Below, one piece after another: positions 47,543 through 60,793 of a DNA stretch of 64,000 bases. A program made the position numbers and the translations under genes. The notes under the pieces are model-generated. The model ran no database searches and had not been told where the DNA came from. It worked only from the letters and a program-made list of their open reading frames with translations. Numbering within the stretch: position 1 is the stretch's first letter; each line of letters begins with the position of its first letter. Source of the stretch: Sophora flavescens (taxonomy: Eukaryota > Streptophyta > Magnoliopsida > Fabales > Fabaceae); assembly GCA_030762895.1 (NCBI GenBank), contig JAUPTC010000121.1:31707-95706 (forward strand). The letters are read 5' to 3'.

Positions 47543-49460
47543 TGCCAATAGTAACTCCTATAAGTTATTAGTTTGTTTATTGTTTTGTTAATTATGTGGG
47601 AGTTACACTTTTTAATATGAGAAGTAAAGTGTGGCAGCCACATAATGATGGTTATGAGAGAATAATAAACTCACCATTAGAGGCTGAGTTAAGGAGGGAT
47701 TAGTGAGTCATTTAGTGACATGATTAGGCTAATTATTGTGAGGGGTTATGATCTCTTTTGGAAGCACAAAAGTTGGCAGCCTAATACTCTATTTGTACAC
47801 TCCATTTTCATGTCGAATAGTAACTTGGATGTTGAATTTGGATTAAATCCATTTGTGAGGGAATTGTCTCTCTTTGGTTCTTGGTTGAGCCATCTTGTTC
47901 TTATCAAGAATCCCACGATTCTTGTGGCGAACCTCACTTGGCTTATCAAACTCTCTAGTTTGTGGCGCCATCGCCATCTCTAATCTTCACCATTTTCATA
48001 TTTTCTTCCTTTTATGTTACAACTCAATTTGTAATTGTTAAAATTCAACAAAAAAAGATCATCAAAGGCAACCTCACCATTTGGTTGTCATCAAGTGGTA
48101 TCAAAGCTTAGGCTTTGGTTGAATTTTGAGTTCTGTTCTTCTTCTAACTTTCTCCTTTTCTTCTTTTTGCTATGTTGCGATTTGGAAATTTCGACTATGT
48201 GCAAGAACATAGGAAAGAGGTTGAAGAGTGGATCCGGCAAATGCATGAGAGGCGTGACAAGAGGATGAGAGAGAGCGAACAAAAGAGGTTGAGAAAAGAG
48301 GAAAGAATGAAGAGACAAATGGAAAGTTTTGAAGACCATGTGAAGAAGTTGGTGGAAGACTCCAACAAGAAAGAGAATGAGAAGAAAGTGAGAGAGAAAT
48401 CAAAACAAGAGAATGAGGCAAAAGCAAAAGAGAGTGAAAAGAAAAGTGATGATCAAAAGGAAAAAGAAAAAGAGAGTGAAAAGAAGAGTGATGATCAAAA
48501 GGAAAAAGAAAACGAGAGTGAAAAGAAGAGTGATAATCAAGAGGAAAAAGAAAAAGAGAGTGAAAATAAGAATGATGAGCAAGAGAAAAATAGTGAGCAA
48601 AAAGAGAGTTCTTTGGCAACAAAAGTGAGGAGAAGAGGGCTTTGATTTCAAGACAGCCCCATTGCATAATTTGTTGCAAGGACTTTTGTTTAATTTCAAT
48701 GCTTCTATTGATCTCTCTTTGCCTAGCGGTGTTGTAACTCTTTTGCAAAAATTTGGAGATTTCATCCCAAAGGAAGTACCCCATGGTTGGCAAACTTTCA
48801 TGGATTCCAAAAGGCTCTATAAAGAACCTACTCATGTTTTACCTCCCATTGAAATATATTATGAACTTAAGTTTGATACAACCGATGTAATGGAAGAGTT
48901 CATCCCAAGGAGGTACTCCATGGCTTAGGAACTTGCATGGTCACCCAAAAGTATGGATATCTTAACACAAGATTCGATAACATGCTTGGGATTGAAGTCA
49001 TAAATTCGAGGCGAATTTTCTTAAAGAAGGAGGGTATGATATGAGCCATGGGGGGGGGGCAAGTCAATTGCCAACACGAATGATATGAGCCCAGTGAAGA
49101 CGATGGATCAAGAATCAAATCAAGGACTTGGTGGGCCCATGAAAAAAGTTAGACACAAGAAAGCCCAACAAGCTCTTAATTACATGGGGGGCTATTTTGA
49201 TAGAAGCAAGCCCAAGAAGCGAGACCAAATGGAATGGAGCCCCAATTGATGACCTATATCATTCAACTAGAAGACGCATGATCATTTTCAAATGGGGCAT
49301 GCTCTAGTTATGAGTCCCCTTAGTTGGTTTATTTTAATTCAATAAGTGTAATGGGTTATGTGTGTGTCCAAATTGGCTAAGTGTTGCAAATGGGTCAAGC
49401 CCACTTAAGTCCATGTTGTACACGAATTTGGGAGCTTAGTAGGGGAACCTTTGGTTTGCA
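47543..49460 (+). mobile_element. Array 2 unit 16
   Basis: Length 1918 bp, primer-binding site 48096-48107, coding remnant 48172-49307, poly-G of 10 nt. The first frame (48172-48645, 157 codons) keeps all four 14-residue repeats intact and then shifts at a lost A in acaaaagtg near 48622. Further single-base losses lie at 48910 and 49011. Confidence 0.88.
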
Positions 49461-51374
49461 TGCCAATAGTAACTCCTATAAGTTATTAGTTTGTTTATTG
49501 TTTTATTAATTATGTGGGAGTTACACTTTTTAATATGAGAAGTAAAGTGTGGCAGCCACATAATGATGGTTATGAGAGAATAATAAACTCACCATTAGAG
49601 GCTGAGTTAAGGAGGGATTAGTGAGTCATTTAGTGACATGATTAGGCTAATTATTGTAGGGGGTTATGATCTCTTTTGGAAGCACAAAAGTTGGCAGCCT
49701 AATACTCTATTTGTACACTCCATTTTCATGTCGAATAGTAACTTGGATGTTGAATTTGGATTAAATCCATTTGTGAGGGAATTGTCTCTCTTTGGTTCTT
49801 GGTTGAGCCATCTTGTTCTTATCAAGAATCCACGATTCTTGTGGCGAACCTCACTTGGCTTATCAAACTCTCTAGTTTGTGGCGCCATCGCCATCTCTAA
49901 TCTTCACCATTTTCATATTTTCTTCCTTTTATGTTACAACTCAATTTGTAATTGTTAAAATTCAACAAAAAAAGATCATCAAAGGCAACCTCACCATTTG
50001 GTTGTCATCAAGTGGTATCAAAGCTTAGGCTTTGGTTGAATTTTGAGTTCTGTTCTTCTTCTAACTTTCTCCTTTTCTTCTTTTTGCTATGTTGCGATTT
50101 GGAAATTTCGACTATGTGCAAGAACATAGGAAAAGAGGTTGAAGAGTGGATCCGGCAAATGCATGAGAGGCGTGACAAGAGGATGAGAAGAGCGAACAAA
50201 AGAGGTTGAGAAAGAGGAAAGAATGAAGAGACAAATGGAAAGTTTTGAAGACCATGTGAAGAAGTTGGTGGAAGACTCCAACAAGAAAGAGAATGAGAAG
50301 AAAGTGAGAGAGAAATCAAAACAAGAGAATGAGGCAAAAGCAAAAGAGAGTGAAAAGAAAAGTGATGATCAAAGGAAAAAGAAAAGAGAGTGAAAAGAAG
50401 AGTGATGATCAAAAGGAAAAAGAAAGCGAGAGTGAAAAGAAGAGTGATAATCAAGAGGAAAAAGAAAAGAGAGTGAAAATAAGAATGATGAGCAAGAGAA
50501 AAATAGTGAGCAAAAAAGAGTTCTTTGGCAACAAAAAGTGAGGAGAAGAGGGCTTTGATTTCAAGACAGCCCCATTGCATAATTTGTTGCAAGGACTTTT
50601 GTTTAATTTCAATGCTTCTAATGATCTCTCTTTGCCTAAGCGGTGTTGTAACTCTTTTGCAAAAATTTGGAGATTTCATCCGAAGGAAGTACCCCATGGT
50701 TGGCAAACTTTCATGGATTCCAAAAGGCTCTATAAAGAACCTACTCATGTTTTACCTCCCATTGAAATATATTATGAACTTAAGTTTGATACAACCGATG
50801 TAATGGAAGAGTTCATCCCAAGGAGGTACTCCATGGCTAGGAACTTGCATGGTCACCCAAAAGTATGGATATCTTAACACAAGATTCGATAACATGCTTG
50901 GGATTGAAGTCATAAATTCGAGGGCGAATTTTCTTAAAGAAGGAGGGTATGATATGAGCCATGGGGGGGGGGGGCAAGTCAATTTCCAACAAGAATGATA
51001 TGAGCCCAGTGAAGGCGATGGATCAAGAATCAAATCAAGGACTTGGTGGGCCCATGAAAAAAGTTAGACACAAGAAAGCCCAACAAGCTCTTAATTACAT
51101 GGGGGCTATTTTGATAGAAGCAAGCCCAAGAAGCGAGACCAAATGGAATGGAGCCCCAATTGATGACCTATCTCATTCAACTAGAAGACCCATGATCATT
51201 TTCAAATGGGGCGTGCTCTAGTTATGAGTCCCACTAGTTGTTTTATTTTAATTCAATAAGTGTAATGGGTTATGTGTGTGTGTCCAAATTGGCTAAGTGT
51301 TGCAAATGGGTCAAGCCCCTTAAGTCCATGTTGTACACAATTTGGGAGCTTAGTAGGGGAACCTTTGGTTTGCA
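49461..51374 (+). mobile_element. Array 2 unit 17
   Basis: Length 1914 bp, primer-binding site 50013-50024, coding remnant 50089-51221, poly-G of 12 nt, the last uninterrupted long G run. Single-base deletions start to accumulate here (gagaaagagg near 50210, catccgaag near 50680, ggctagg near 50836). Confidence 0.88.
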
Positions 51375-53288
51375 TGCCAATAGTAACTCCTATAAGTTAT
51401 TAGTTTGTTTATTGTTTTGTTAATTATGTGGGAGTTACACTTTTTAATATGAGAAGTAAAGTGTGGCAGCCACATAATGATGGTTATGAGAGAATAATAA
51501 ACTCACCATTAGAGGCTGAGTTAAGGAGGGATTAGTGAGTCATTTAGTGACATGATTAGGCTAATTATTGTGGGGGTTATGATCTCTTTTGGAAGCACAA
51601 AAGTTGGCAGCCTAATACTCTATTTGTACACTCCATTTTCATGTCGAATAGTAACTTGGATGTTGAATTTGGATTAAATCCATTTGTGAGGAATTGTCTC
51701 TCTTTGGTTCTTGGTTGAGCCATCTTGTTCTTATCAAGAATCCACGATTCTTGTGGCGAACCTCACTTGGCTTATCAAACTCTCTAGTTTGTGGCGCCAT
51801 CGCCATCTCTAATCTTCACCATTTTCATATTTTCTTCCTTTTATGTTACAACTCAATTTGTAATTGTTAAAATTCAACCAAAAAAGATCATCAAAGGCAA
51901 CCTCACCATTTGGTTGTCATCAAGTGGTATCAAAGCTTAGGCTTTGGTTGAATTTTGAGTTCTGTTCTTCTTCTAACTTTCTCCTTTTCTTCTTTTTGCT
52001 ATGTTGCGATTTGGAAATTTCGACTATGTGCAAGAACATAGGAAAGAGGTTGAAGAGTGGATCCGGCAAATGCATGAGAGGCGTGACAAGAGGAAGAGAG
52101 AGAGACGAACAAAAGAGGTTGAGAAAAGAGGAAAGAATGAAGAGACAAATGGAAAGTTTTGAAGACCATGTGAAGAAGTTGGTGGAAGACTCCAACAAGA
52201 AAGAGAATGAGAAAGAAAGTGAGAGAGAAATCAAAACAAGAGAATGAGGCAAAAGCAAAAGAGAGTGAAAAGAAAAGTGATGATCAAAGGAAAAAGAAAA
52301 GAGAGTGAAAAGAAGAGTGATGATCAAAGGAAAAAAGAAAACGAGAGTGAAAAGAAGAGTGATAATCAAGAGGAAAAAAAAAAAGAGAGTGAAAATAAGA
52401 ATGATGAGCAAGAGAAAAATAGTGAGCAAAAAAGAGTTCTTTGGCAACAAAAGTGAGGAGAAGAGGGCTTTGATTTCAAGACAGCCCCATTGCATAATTT
52501 GTTGCAAGGACTTTTGTTTAATTTCAATGCTTCTAATGATCTCTCTTTGCCTAAGCGGTGTTGTAACTCTTTTGCAAAAATTTGGAGATTTCATCCCGAA
52601 GGAAGTACCCCATGGTTGGCAAACTTTCATGGATTCCAAAAGGCTCTATAAAGAACCTACTCATGTTTTACCTCCCATTGAAATATATTATGAACTTAAG
52701 TTTGATACAACCGATGTAATGGAAGAGTTCATCCCAAGGGAGGTACTCCATGGCTTAGGAACTTGCATGGTCACCCAAAGTATGGATATCTTAACACAAG
52801 ATTCGATAACATGCTTGGGATTGAAGTCATAAATTCGAGGGCGAATTTTCTTAAAGAAGGAGGGTATGATATGAGCCATGGGGGGGAGGCAAGTCAATTT
52901 CCAACAAGAATGATATGAGCCCAATGAAGGCGATGGATCAAGAATCAAATCAAGGACTTGGTGGGCCCATGAAAAAGTTAGACACAAGAAAGCCCAACAA
53001 GCTCTTAATTACATGGGGGCTATTTTGATAGAAGCAAGCCCAAGCGAGACCAAATGGAATGGAGCCCCAATTGATGACCTATCTCATTCAACTAGAAGAC
53101 CCATGATCATTTTCAAATGGGGCGTGCTCTAGTTATGAGTCCCACTTAGTTGTTTTATTTTAATTCAATAAGTGTAATGGGTTATGTGTGTGTGTCAAAT
53201 TGGCTAAGTGTTGCAAATGGGTCAAGCCCACTTAAGTCCATGTTGTACCACGAATTTGGGAGCTTAGTAGGGGAACCTTTGGTTTGCA
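51375..53288 (+). mobile_element. Array 2 unit 18
   Basis: Length 1914 bp, primer-binding site 51925-51936, coding remnant 52001-53132. The G tract is interrupted for the first time (GGGGGGGAGG near 52880). Small indels are spread through the LTR and coding part. The longest frame is 175 codons (52305-52832). Confidence 0.88.
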
Positions 53289-55168
53289 TGCCAATAGTAA
53301 CTCCTATAAGTTATTAGTTTGTTTATTGTTTTGTTAATTATGTGGGAGTTACACTTTTAATATGGAAGTAAAGTGTGGCAGCCACATAATGATGGTTATG
53401 AGAGAATAATAAACTCACCATTAGAGGCTGAGTTAAGGAGGGATTAGTGAGTCATTTAGTGACATGATTAGGCTAATTATTGTGGGGGTTATGATCTCTT
53501 TTGGAAGCACAAAAGTTGGCAGCCTAATACTCTATTTGTACACTCCATTTTCATGTCGAATAGTAACTTGGATGTTGAATTTGGATTAAATCCATTTGTG
53601 AGGGACTGTCTCTCTTTGGTTCTTGGTTGAGCCATCTTGTTCTTATCAAGAATCCACGATTCTTGTGGCGAACCTCACTTGGCTTATCAAACTCTCTAGT
53701 TTGTGGCGCCATCGCCATCTCTAATCTTCACCATTTTCATATTTTCTTCCTTTTATGTTACAACTCAATTTGTAATTGTTAAAATTCAACCAAAAAGATC
53801 ATCAAAGGCAACCTCACCATTTGGTTGTCATCAAGTGGTATCAAAGCTTAGGCTTTGGTTGAATTTTGAGTTCTGTTCTTCTTCTAACTTTCTCCTTTTC
53901 TTCTTTTTGCTATGTTGCGATTTGGAAATTTCGACTATGTGCAAGAACATAGGAAAGAGGTTGAAGAGTGGATCCGGCAAATGCATGAGAGGCGTGACAA
54001 GAGGATGAGAGAGAGCGAACAAAAGAGGTTGAGAAAAAGAGGAAAGAATGAAGAGACAAATGGAAAGTTTTGAAGACCATGTGAAGAAGTTGGTGGAAGA
54101 CTCCAACAAGAAAGAGAATGAGAAGAAGAGAGAGAGAAATCAAAACAAGAGAATGAGGCAAAAGCAAAAGAGAGTGAAAAGAAAGTGATGATCAAAGGAA
54201 AAAGAAAAAGAGTGAAAAGAGAGTGATGACAAAGGAAGAAAACGAGAGTGAAAAGAAGAGTGATAATCAAGAGGAAAAAGAAAAAGAGAGTGAAAATAAG
54301 AATGATGAGCAAGAGAAAAATAGTGAGCAAAAGAGTTCTTTGGCAACAAAAGTGAGGAGAAGGGCTTTGATTTCAAGACAGCCCCATTGCATAATTTGTT
54401 GCAAGGACTTTTGTTTAATTTCAATGCTTCTAATGATCTCTCTTTGCCTAAGCGGTGTTGTAACTCTTTTGCAAAAATTTGGAATTTCATCCCGAAGGAA
54501 GTACCCCATGGTTGGCAAACTTTCATGGATTCCAAAGGCTCTATAAAGAACCTACTCATGTTTTACCTCCCATTGAAATATATTATGAACTTAAGTTTGA
54601 TACAACGATGTAATGGAAGAGTTCATCCCAAGGGAGGTACTCCATGGCTTGGAACTTCATGGTCACCCAAAAGTATGGATATCTTAACACAAGATTCGAT
54701 AACATGCTTGGGATTGAAGTCATAAATTCGAGGGCGAATTTTCTTAAAGGGATGATGAGCCATGGGGGGAGGAAAGTCAATTTCCAACAAGAATGATATG
54801 AGCCAGTGGAGGCGATGGATCAAGAATCAAATCAAGGACTTGGTGGGCCCATGAAAAAAGTTAGACACAAGAAAGCCCAACAAGCTCTTAATTACATGGG
54901 GCTATTTTGATAGAAGCAAGCCCAAGAACGAGACCAAATGGAATGGAGCCCCAATTGATGACCTATCTCATTCAACTAGAAGACCCATGATCATTTTCAA
55001 ATGGGCGTGCTCTAGTTATGAGTCCCATAGTTGTTTTATTTTAATTCAATAAGTGTAATGGGTTATGTGTGTGTGTCCAAATTGGCTAAGTGTTGCAAAT
55101 GGGTCAAGCCCACTTAAGTCCATGTTGCCACGAATTTGGGAGCTTAGTAGGGGAACCTTTGGTTTGCA
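53289..55168 (+). mobile_element. Array 2 unit 19
   Basis: Length 1880 bp, primer-binding site 53836-53847, coding remnant 53912-55015. Many one- to four-base deletions occur in the repeats (54180-54250) and before the G tract (cttaaagggatgatgagcc near 54743). The G tract reads GGGGGGAGG. Confidence 0.85.
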
Positions 55169-57029
55169 TGCCAATAGTAACTCCTATAAGTTATTAGTTT
55201 GTTTATTGTTTTGTTAATTATGTGGGAGTTACACTTTTTAATATGAGAAGTAAAGTGTGGCAGCCACATAATGATGATTATGAGAGAATAATAAACTCAC
55301 CATTAGAGGCTGAGTTAAGGAGGATTAGTGAGTCATTTAGTGACATGATTAGGCTAATTATTGTAGGGGTTATGATCTCTTTTGGAAGCACAAAAGTTGG
55401 CAGCCTAATACTCTTTGTACCTCCATTTCATGCTGAATAGTAACTTGGATGTTGAATTTGGATTAAATCCATTTGTGAGGGAATTGTCTCTTTGGTTCTT
55501 GGTTGAGCCATCTTGTTCTTATCAAGAATCCACGATTCTTATGGCGAACCTCACTTGGCTTATCAAACTCTCTAGTTTGTGGCGCCATGCCATCTCTAAT
55601 CTTCACCATTTCATATTTTCTTCCTTTATGTTACAACTCAATTTGTAATTGTTAAATTCAACAAAAAAGATCATCAAAGGCAACCTCACCCATTTGGTTG
55701 TCATCAAGTGGTATCAAAGCTTAGGCTTTGGTTGAATTTTGAGTTATGTTCTTCTTCTAACTTTCTCCTTTTCTTCCTTTTTGCTATGTTGCGATTTGGA
55801 AATTTCGACTATGTGCAAGAACATAGGAAAGAGGTTGAAGAGTGGATCCGGCAAATGCATGAGAGGCGTGACAAGAGGATGAGAAGAGCGAACAAAAGAG
55901 GTTGGAAAAGAGGAAAGAATGAAGAGACAAATGGAAAGTTTTGAAGACCATGTGAAGAAGTTGGTGGAAGACTCCAACAAGAAGAGAATGAGAAAGTGAG
56001 AGAGAAATCAAAACAAGAGAATGAGGCAAAAGCAAAGAGTGAAAAGAAAGTGATGATCAAAGGGAAAAAAAAAGAGTGAAAAGAGAGTGAGCAAAGAAAG
56101 AGTAAAAAGAAGAGTGATAATCAAGAGGAAAAAGAAAAAGAGAGTGAAAATAAGAATGATGAGCAAGAGAAAAATAGTGAGCAAAAGGAGTTCTTTGGCA
56201 ACAAAAGTGAGGAGAAGAGGGCTTTGATTTCAAGACAGCCCCATTGCATAATTTGTTGCAAGGACTTTTTTTTAATTTCCAATGCTTCTAATGATCTCTC
56301 TTTGCCTAGCGGTGTTGTAACTCTTTTGCAAAATTTGGAAATTTCATCCGAAGGAAGTACCCCATGGTTGGCAAACTTTCATGGATTCCAAAGGCTCTAT
56401 AAAGAACCTACTCATGTTTTACCTCCATTGAAATATATTATGAACTTAAGTTTGATACAACAGATGTAATGGAAGAGTTCATCCCAAAGGGAGGTACTCC
56501 ATGGCTTGGGAACTTGCATGGTCACCCAAAAGTATGGATATCTTAACACAAGATTGATAACATGCTTGGGATTGAAGTCATAAATTCGAGGGCGAATTTT
56601 CTTAAAAAGGGTATGATATGAGCCATGGGAGGAAGAGTCAATTTCCAAAGAATGATATGAGCCCGGTGAAGACGATGGATCAAGAATCAAATCAAGGACT
56701 TGGTGGGCCCATGAAAAAAGTTAGACACAAGAAAGCCCAACAAGCTCTTAATTACATGGGGGCTATTTTGATAGAAAGCAAGCCCAAGAAGAGACCAAAT
56801 GGAATGGAGCCGATTGATGACCTATCTCATTCAACTAGAAGACCCATGATCATTTTCAAATGGGGCGTGCTCTAGTTATGAGTCCACTTAGTTGTTTTAT
56901 TTTAATTCAATAAGTGTAATGGGTTATGTGTGTGTGTCCAAATTGGCTAGAAGTGTTGCAAATGGGTCAAGCCCATAAGTCCATGTTGCACGAATTTGGG
57001 AGCTTAGTAGAGGGAACCTTTGGTTTGCA
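55169..57029 (+). mobile_element. Array 2 unit 20
   Basis: Length 1861 bp, primer-binding site 55709-55720, coding remnant 55786-56875. The 14-residue repeat block is shortened by deletions (56030-56130). The G tract is reduced to a purine word, GGGAGGAAGAG. No frame exceeds about 90 codons. Confidence 0.85.
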
Positions 57030-58893
57030 TGCCAATAGTAACTCTATAAGTTATTAGTTTGTTTGTTGTTTTGTTAATTATGTGGGATTACACTTTTTAA
57101 TATAGAAGTAAAGTGTAGCAGCCACATAATGATGGTATGAGAGAATAATAAACTCACCATTAGAGGCTGAGTTAAGGAGGGATTAGTGAGTCATTTAGTG
57201 ACATGATTAGGCTAATTATTGTGGGGGTTATGATCTCTTTTGGAAGCACAAAAGTTGGCAGCCTAATACTCTATTTGTACCTCCATTTCATGTCGAATAG
57301 TAACTTGGATGTTGAATTTGGGTTAAATCCATTTGTGAAGGAATGTCTCTCTTTGGTTTCTGATTTGAGCCATCTTATTTCTTGTAAAATTATAGATTCT
57401 TATGCGAACCTCATGGCTTATCAAAACTCTCTAGTTTGTCAAAGACATCAATCTCTAATCTTCACCATTTCATATTTTCTTCCTTTTGTATTTAACTCAA
57501 TTTGTAATTGTTAAAATTCAACAAAAAGATCATCAAAGAGCAACCTCACCCATTTTGGTTGTCATCAAGTGGTATCAAAGCTTAGGCTTTGGTTGAATTT
57601 TGAGTTGTTCTTCTTCAGCTTTCTCCTTTTCTTCTTTAACATGTTGCGATTTGTTTCATTATGTCTGCAGGCCCATAGGAAAGAGGTTGAAGAGTGGATC
57701 CAAGCGAATGCATGAGAGAGCGTGACAGAGGATGAGAAGAGCAGACAAAGAGGGTTGAGAAAAAGAGGAAAGAATGAAGAGACAAATGGAAAGTTTTGAA
57801 GACCATGTGAAGAAGTTGGTAGAGCTCAACAATTGAAGAGAATGAGGAAAGTGAGAGAAGAAATCAAAACAGAGAATGAGGCAAAAGCAAAGAGTGAAAA
57901 GAAAGTGATGATCAAAGAGGAAAAGAAAAAGGGAGTGAGAAAAGAGGAAGTGATGATCAAAAGGAAAAAAGAAAGCGAGAGTGAAAGAAGAAAGTGATAA
58001 TCAAGAGAAGGAAAAAGAAAAAGAGAGGTAAAAATAAGAATGATGAGCAAGAGAAAAATAGTGAAAATAAAAAGAGTTCTTTGTGACAAAAGTGAGGAGA
58101 AGAGGCTTTGATTTCAAGACACAGCCCCATTGCATAATTGTTGCAAGGACTTGTTTAATTTCAATGCTTCCTAATGATCTCTCTTTGCCTAGCGGTTGTT
58201 GTAACTCTTTTGCAAAAATTTGGAGATTTCATCCGGAAGTACTATGGTTTGGCAAACTTTCATGGATTCCAAAGGCTCTATAAGAACCTACTCATGTTTA
58301 CCTCCCATTGAAATATATCATGAACTAAGTTTGATTAACAGAATGTAATGGAAGAGTTAGCGGAAGAATACTCCATGGCTTAAACTTGCATGGTCACCCA
58401 AAGTATGAATATCTTAACACAAGATTCAAAACATACTTAGAATTGAAGTCTAAATTCGAGAGAAAGATTTTCTTAAAAGAAAGGAGGTATGATATGAGCC
58501 GTTGGGGGCGGTCAATTTCAACAAGGGCAATGCCAAGCCCGGTGAACGATGGATCCCAAGAATCAAATCAAGGACGGTGAGCCCGTGAAAAAGTTGACAA
58601 AAAGCCCAACGAGCTCTTAATGACATGAGGAGCTATTTTGAAGCCAAGCAAGCCCGAAGCAGAGAGCAAATGGGGAATGAGCCACGGTGTGAACTATCTC
58701 ATTCAAGAAAGACCCATAATCATTTCAAATGGGGCGTACTCTAATTTATGGTCCACTGCAGTTATTTTATTTTAATTCAATAAGTGTAATGGGTTATGTG
58801 TGTCCAAATTGGCTAAGTGTTGCAAATGGAGTAAGCCCATAAGTCATGTTAGACCACGAATTTGGGAGCTTAGTAAGAGACCTTTGGATTGCA
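57030..58893 (+). mobile_element. Array 2 unit 21, strongly diverged
   Basis: Length 1864 bp, primer-binding site 57570-57581 still intact, ATG at 57641. Substitutions and indels occur every 10-20 bases. The G tract is replaced by GGGGGCGG near 58503. Coding is broken throughout. Confidence 0.8.
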
Positions 58894-60793
58894 TGCTAAG
58901 CTCTCATAAGTTATTAGTTTGTTTATTGTTTTGTTAATTATGAAGTTACACTTTTTAATATGAGAAGTAAAATGTAGCAACCCATAATGAAATGGTATGA
59001 AAGAATAATAGACTCACCATTAGAGGCTGAGTTAAGGAGGGATTAGTGAGTCATTTAGTGACATGATTAAATGTGAGTATTGTAGGGGGTTATGATCTCT
59101 TTTGGAAGCACAAGAAGTTGGCAGCCTAATACTCTATTTGCTTACACTCATAATTTCATGTGAATAGTAGCAGGTGTTGAATTTAGTTAATCCATTTGTG
59201 AAATTGTCCTGCTCTTTGGTTCTTGGTTGAGCCATCTTGTTCTTATCAAGGGTATGGATTCTTGTGGCAGAACCTCACTTGGCTTATCAAACTCTCTAGT
59301 TTGTGGCGCCATCGCCATCTCTAATCTTCACCATTTTCATATTTTCTTCCTTTTATATTTCAACTCAGTTTGTGGTATTAAGAGTCTCAGCAAAAGAATC
59401 ATCAAAAACAACCTCACCATTGGTTGTCATCAAGTAGTATCAAAGCTTGACTTTGGTTGAATTTTAGTTCTGTTCTTCTTCTAACTTTCTCCTTTTCTTC
59501 TTTTGCTATCCTATTAGTTAAATTTACTGACTATGTGCAAGAAAATATTAGGAAAGAGAGGTTGAAGAAGTGGATCCGGCAAATGCATGAGAGGCGTGAC
59601 AAAGAGGATGAGAGAGAGCAGCACAAAGAGAGGTTGAGAAAAGAGGAAGAATGAAGAGACAAATGGAAAGTTTTGAAGACCATGTAGAGAAGTTGGTGGA
59701 AAACTCCAACAATTAGAGAGAATGAGAAGAAAGTGAGAGAGAAATCAAAGCGAGAATGAGGCAAAAGCAAAGCAGTGAAAAAGAAAAGTGATCAAAGGAA
59801 AAAGAAAGAGAGAGTGAAAAGAAGAGTGATGATCAAAGGAAAAAGCCCGAGAGTGAAGAAGAGTGATAATCAGAGGAAAAAAGAAAAGAGAGTGAAATAA
59901 GGAGAATGATGAGCACAGAAAATAGTGAGCAAAAAGAGAGTTCTTTGTAAGCAAAAAGTGAGAGAAGGCTTTGATTTCAAGACAGCCCATTCATAATTTA
60001 TTCTCTGAGGACTTGTTTAATTTTCCAATGCTTCTAATGATCTCTCTTTACTATGTGATTATTCCTAACTCTTGCAAAAATTTGGAGATTTATCCGGTTT
60101 GAGTACCACGTAGTTGTAAACTTTCATGGATTCCAAAGGCTCTATAAAGAACCTACTCATGTTTTACCTCCATTGGAAATATATATCAGACTTAAGTTTA
60201 GTGGCAGAATGCCAATGGAAGAGTTCATCCCAGGGAGGGTACTCCGTGGCCCAGGAACTTGCATGGTCACCCAAAAGTATGGATATCTGCTCTAAGATTG
60301 ATAACATGCTTGGGATTGAAGTCATAAATTAGGGCAATTTTCTTAAAGAAAGGAGGAGTATGATATGAGCCGGTGGGAGGCAAGTCAATTTCAACAAGAA
60401 TGATATTAGGCCCAGTGAAGGCAGTGGATCAAGAATCAAATCAAGGACTTGGTGGGCCCATGGAAAAGTTAGACACCAGAAAGCCCGACAAGCTCTTTTA
60501 ATTACATGAGGAGCTATTAGCTGATAGAAGCAAGCCCAAGAAGCAGAGACCAAATGGAATGGGTCCAAATTGTTGTCTATCTGCGTTCCTTCAGAAGACC
60601 CTGTGATCATTTTCAAATGGGACGTGCTCTAGTTGTAGGTCCACTTGAATTGTTTTATTTTAATTCAATAAGTGTAATGGGTTATGTGTGTGTGTCCAAA
60701 TTGGCTAAGTGTTGCAAATGGGTCAAGCCCATTAGAGTCCATGTTGTACCTGCGAATTTGGGAGCTTAGTAGGAGGGAGACCTTTGGTTTGCG
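58894..60793 (+). mobile_element. Array 2 unit 22, strongly diverged
   Basis: Length about 1900 bp. The primer-binding site is mutated to TAGTATCAAAGC at 59435-59446. The ATG of the coding remnant is lost near 59510. It carries an AATTAGAG stop variant near 59710 and a GGGAGG word in place of poly-G. Confidence 0.8.

Noticed and set aside
50008..50748. Long minus-strand frames in array 2 (up to 246 codons) rich in Ser, His, Phe and Leu
   Set aside because: They are antisense shadows of the 14-residue repeat region. The LTR and primer-binding site place the element on the plus strand, and the plus-strand frame has recognisable Pol-tail words.
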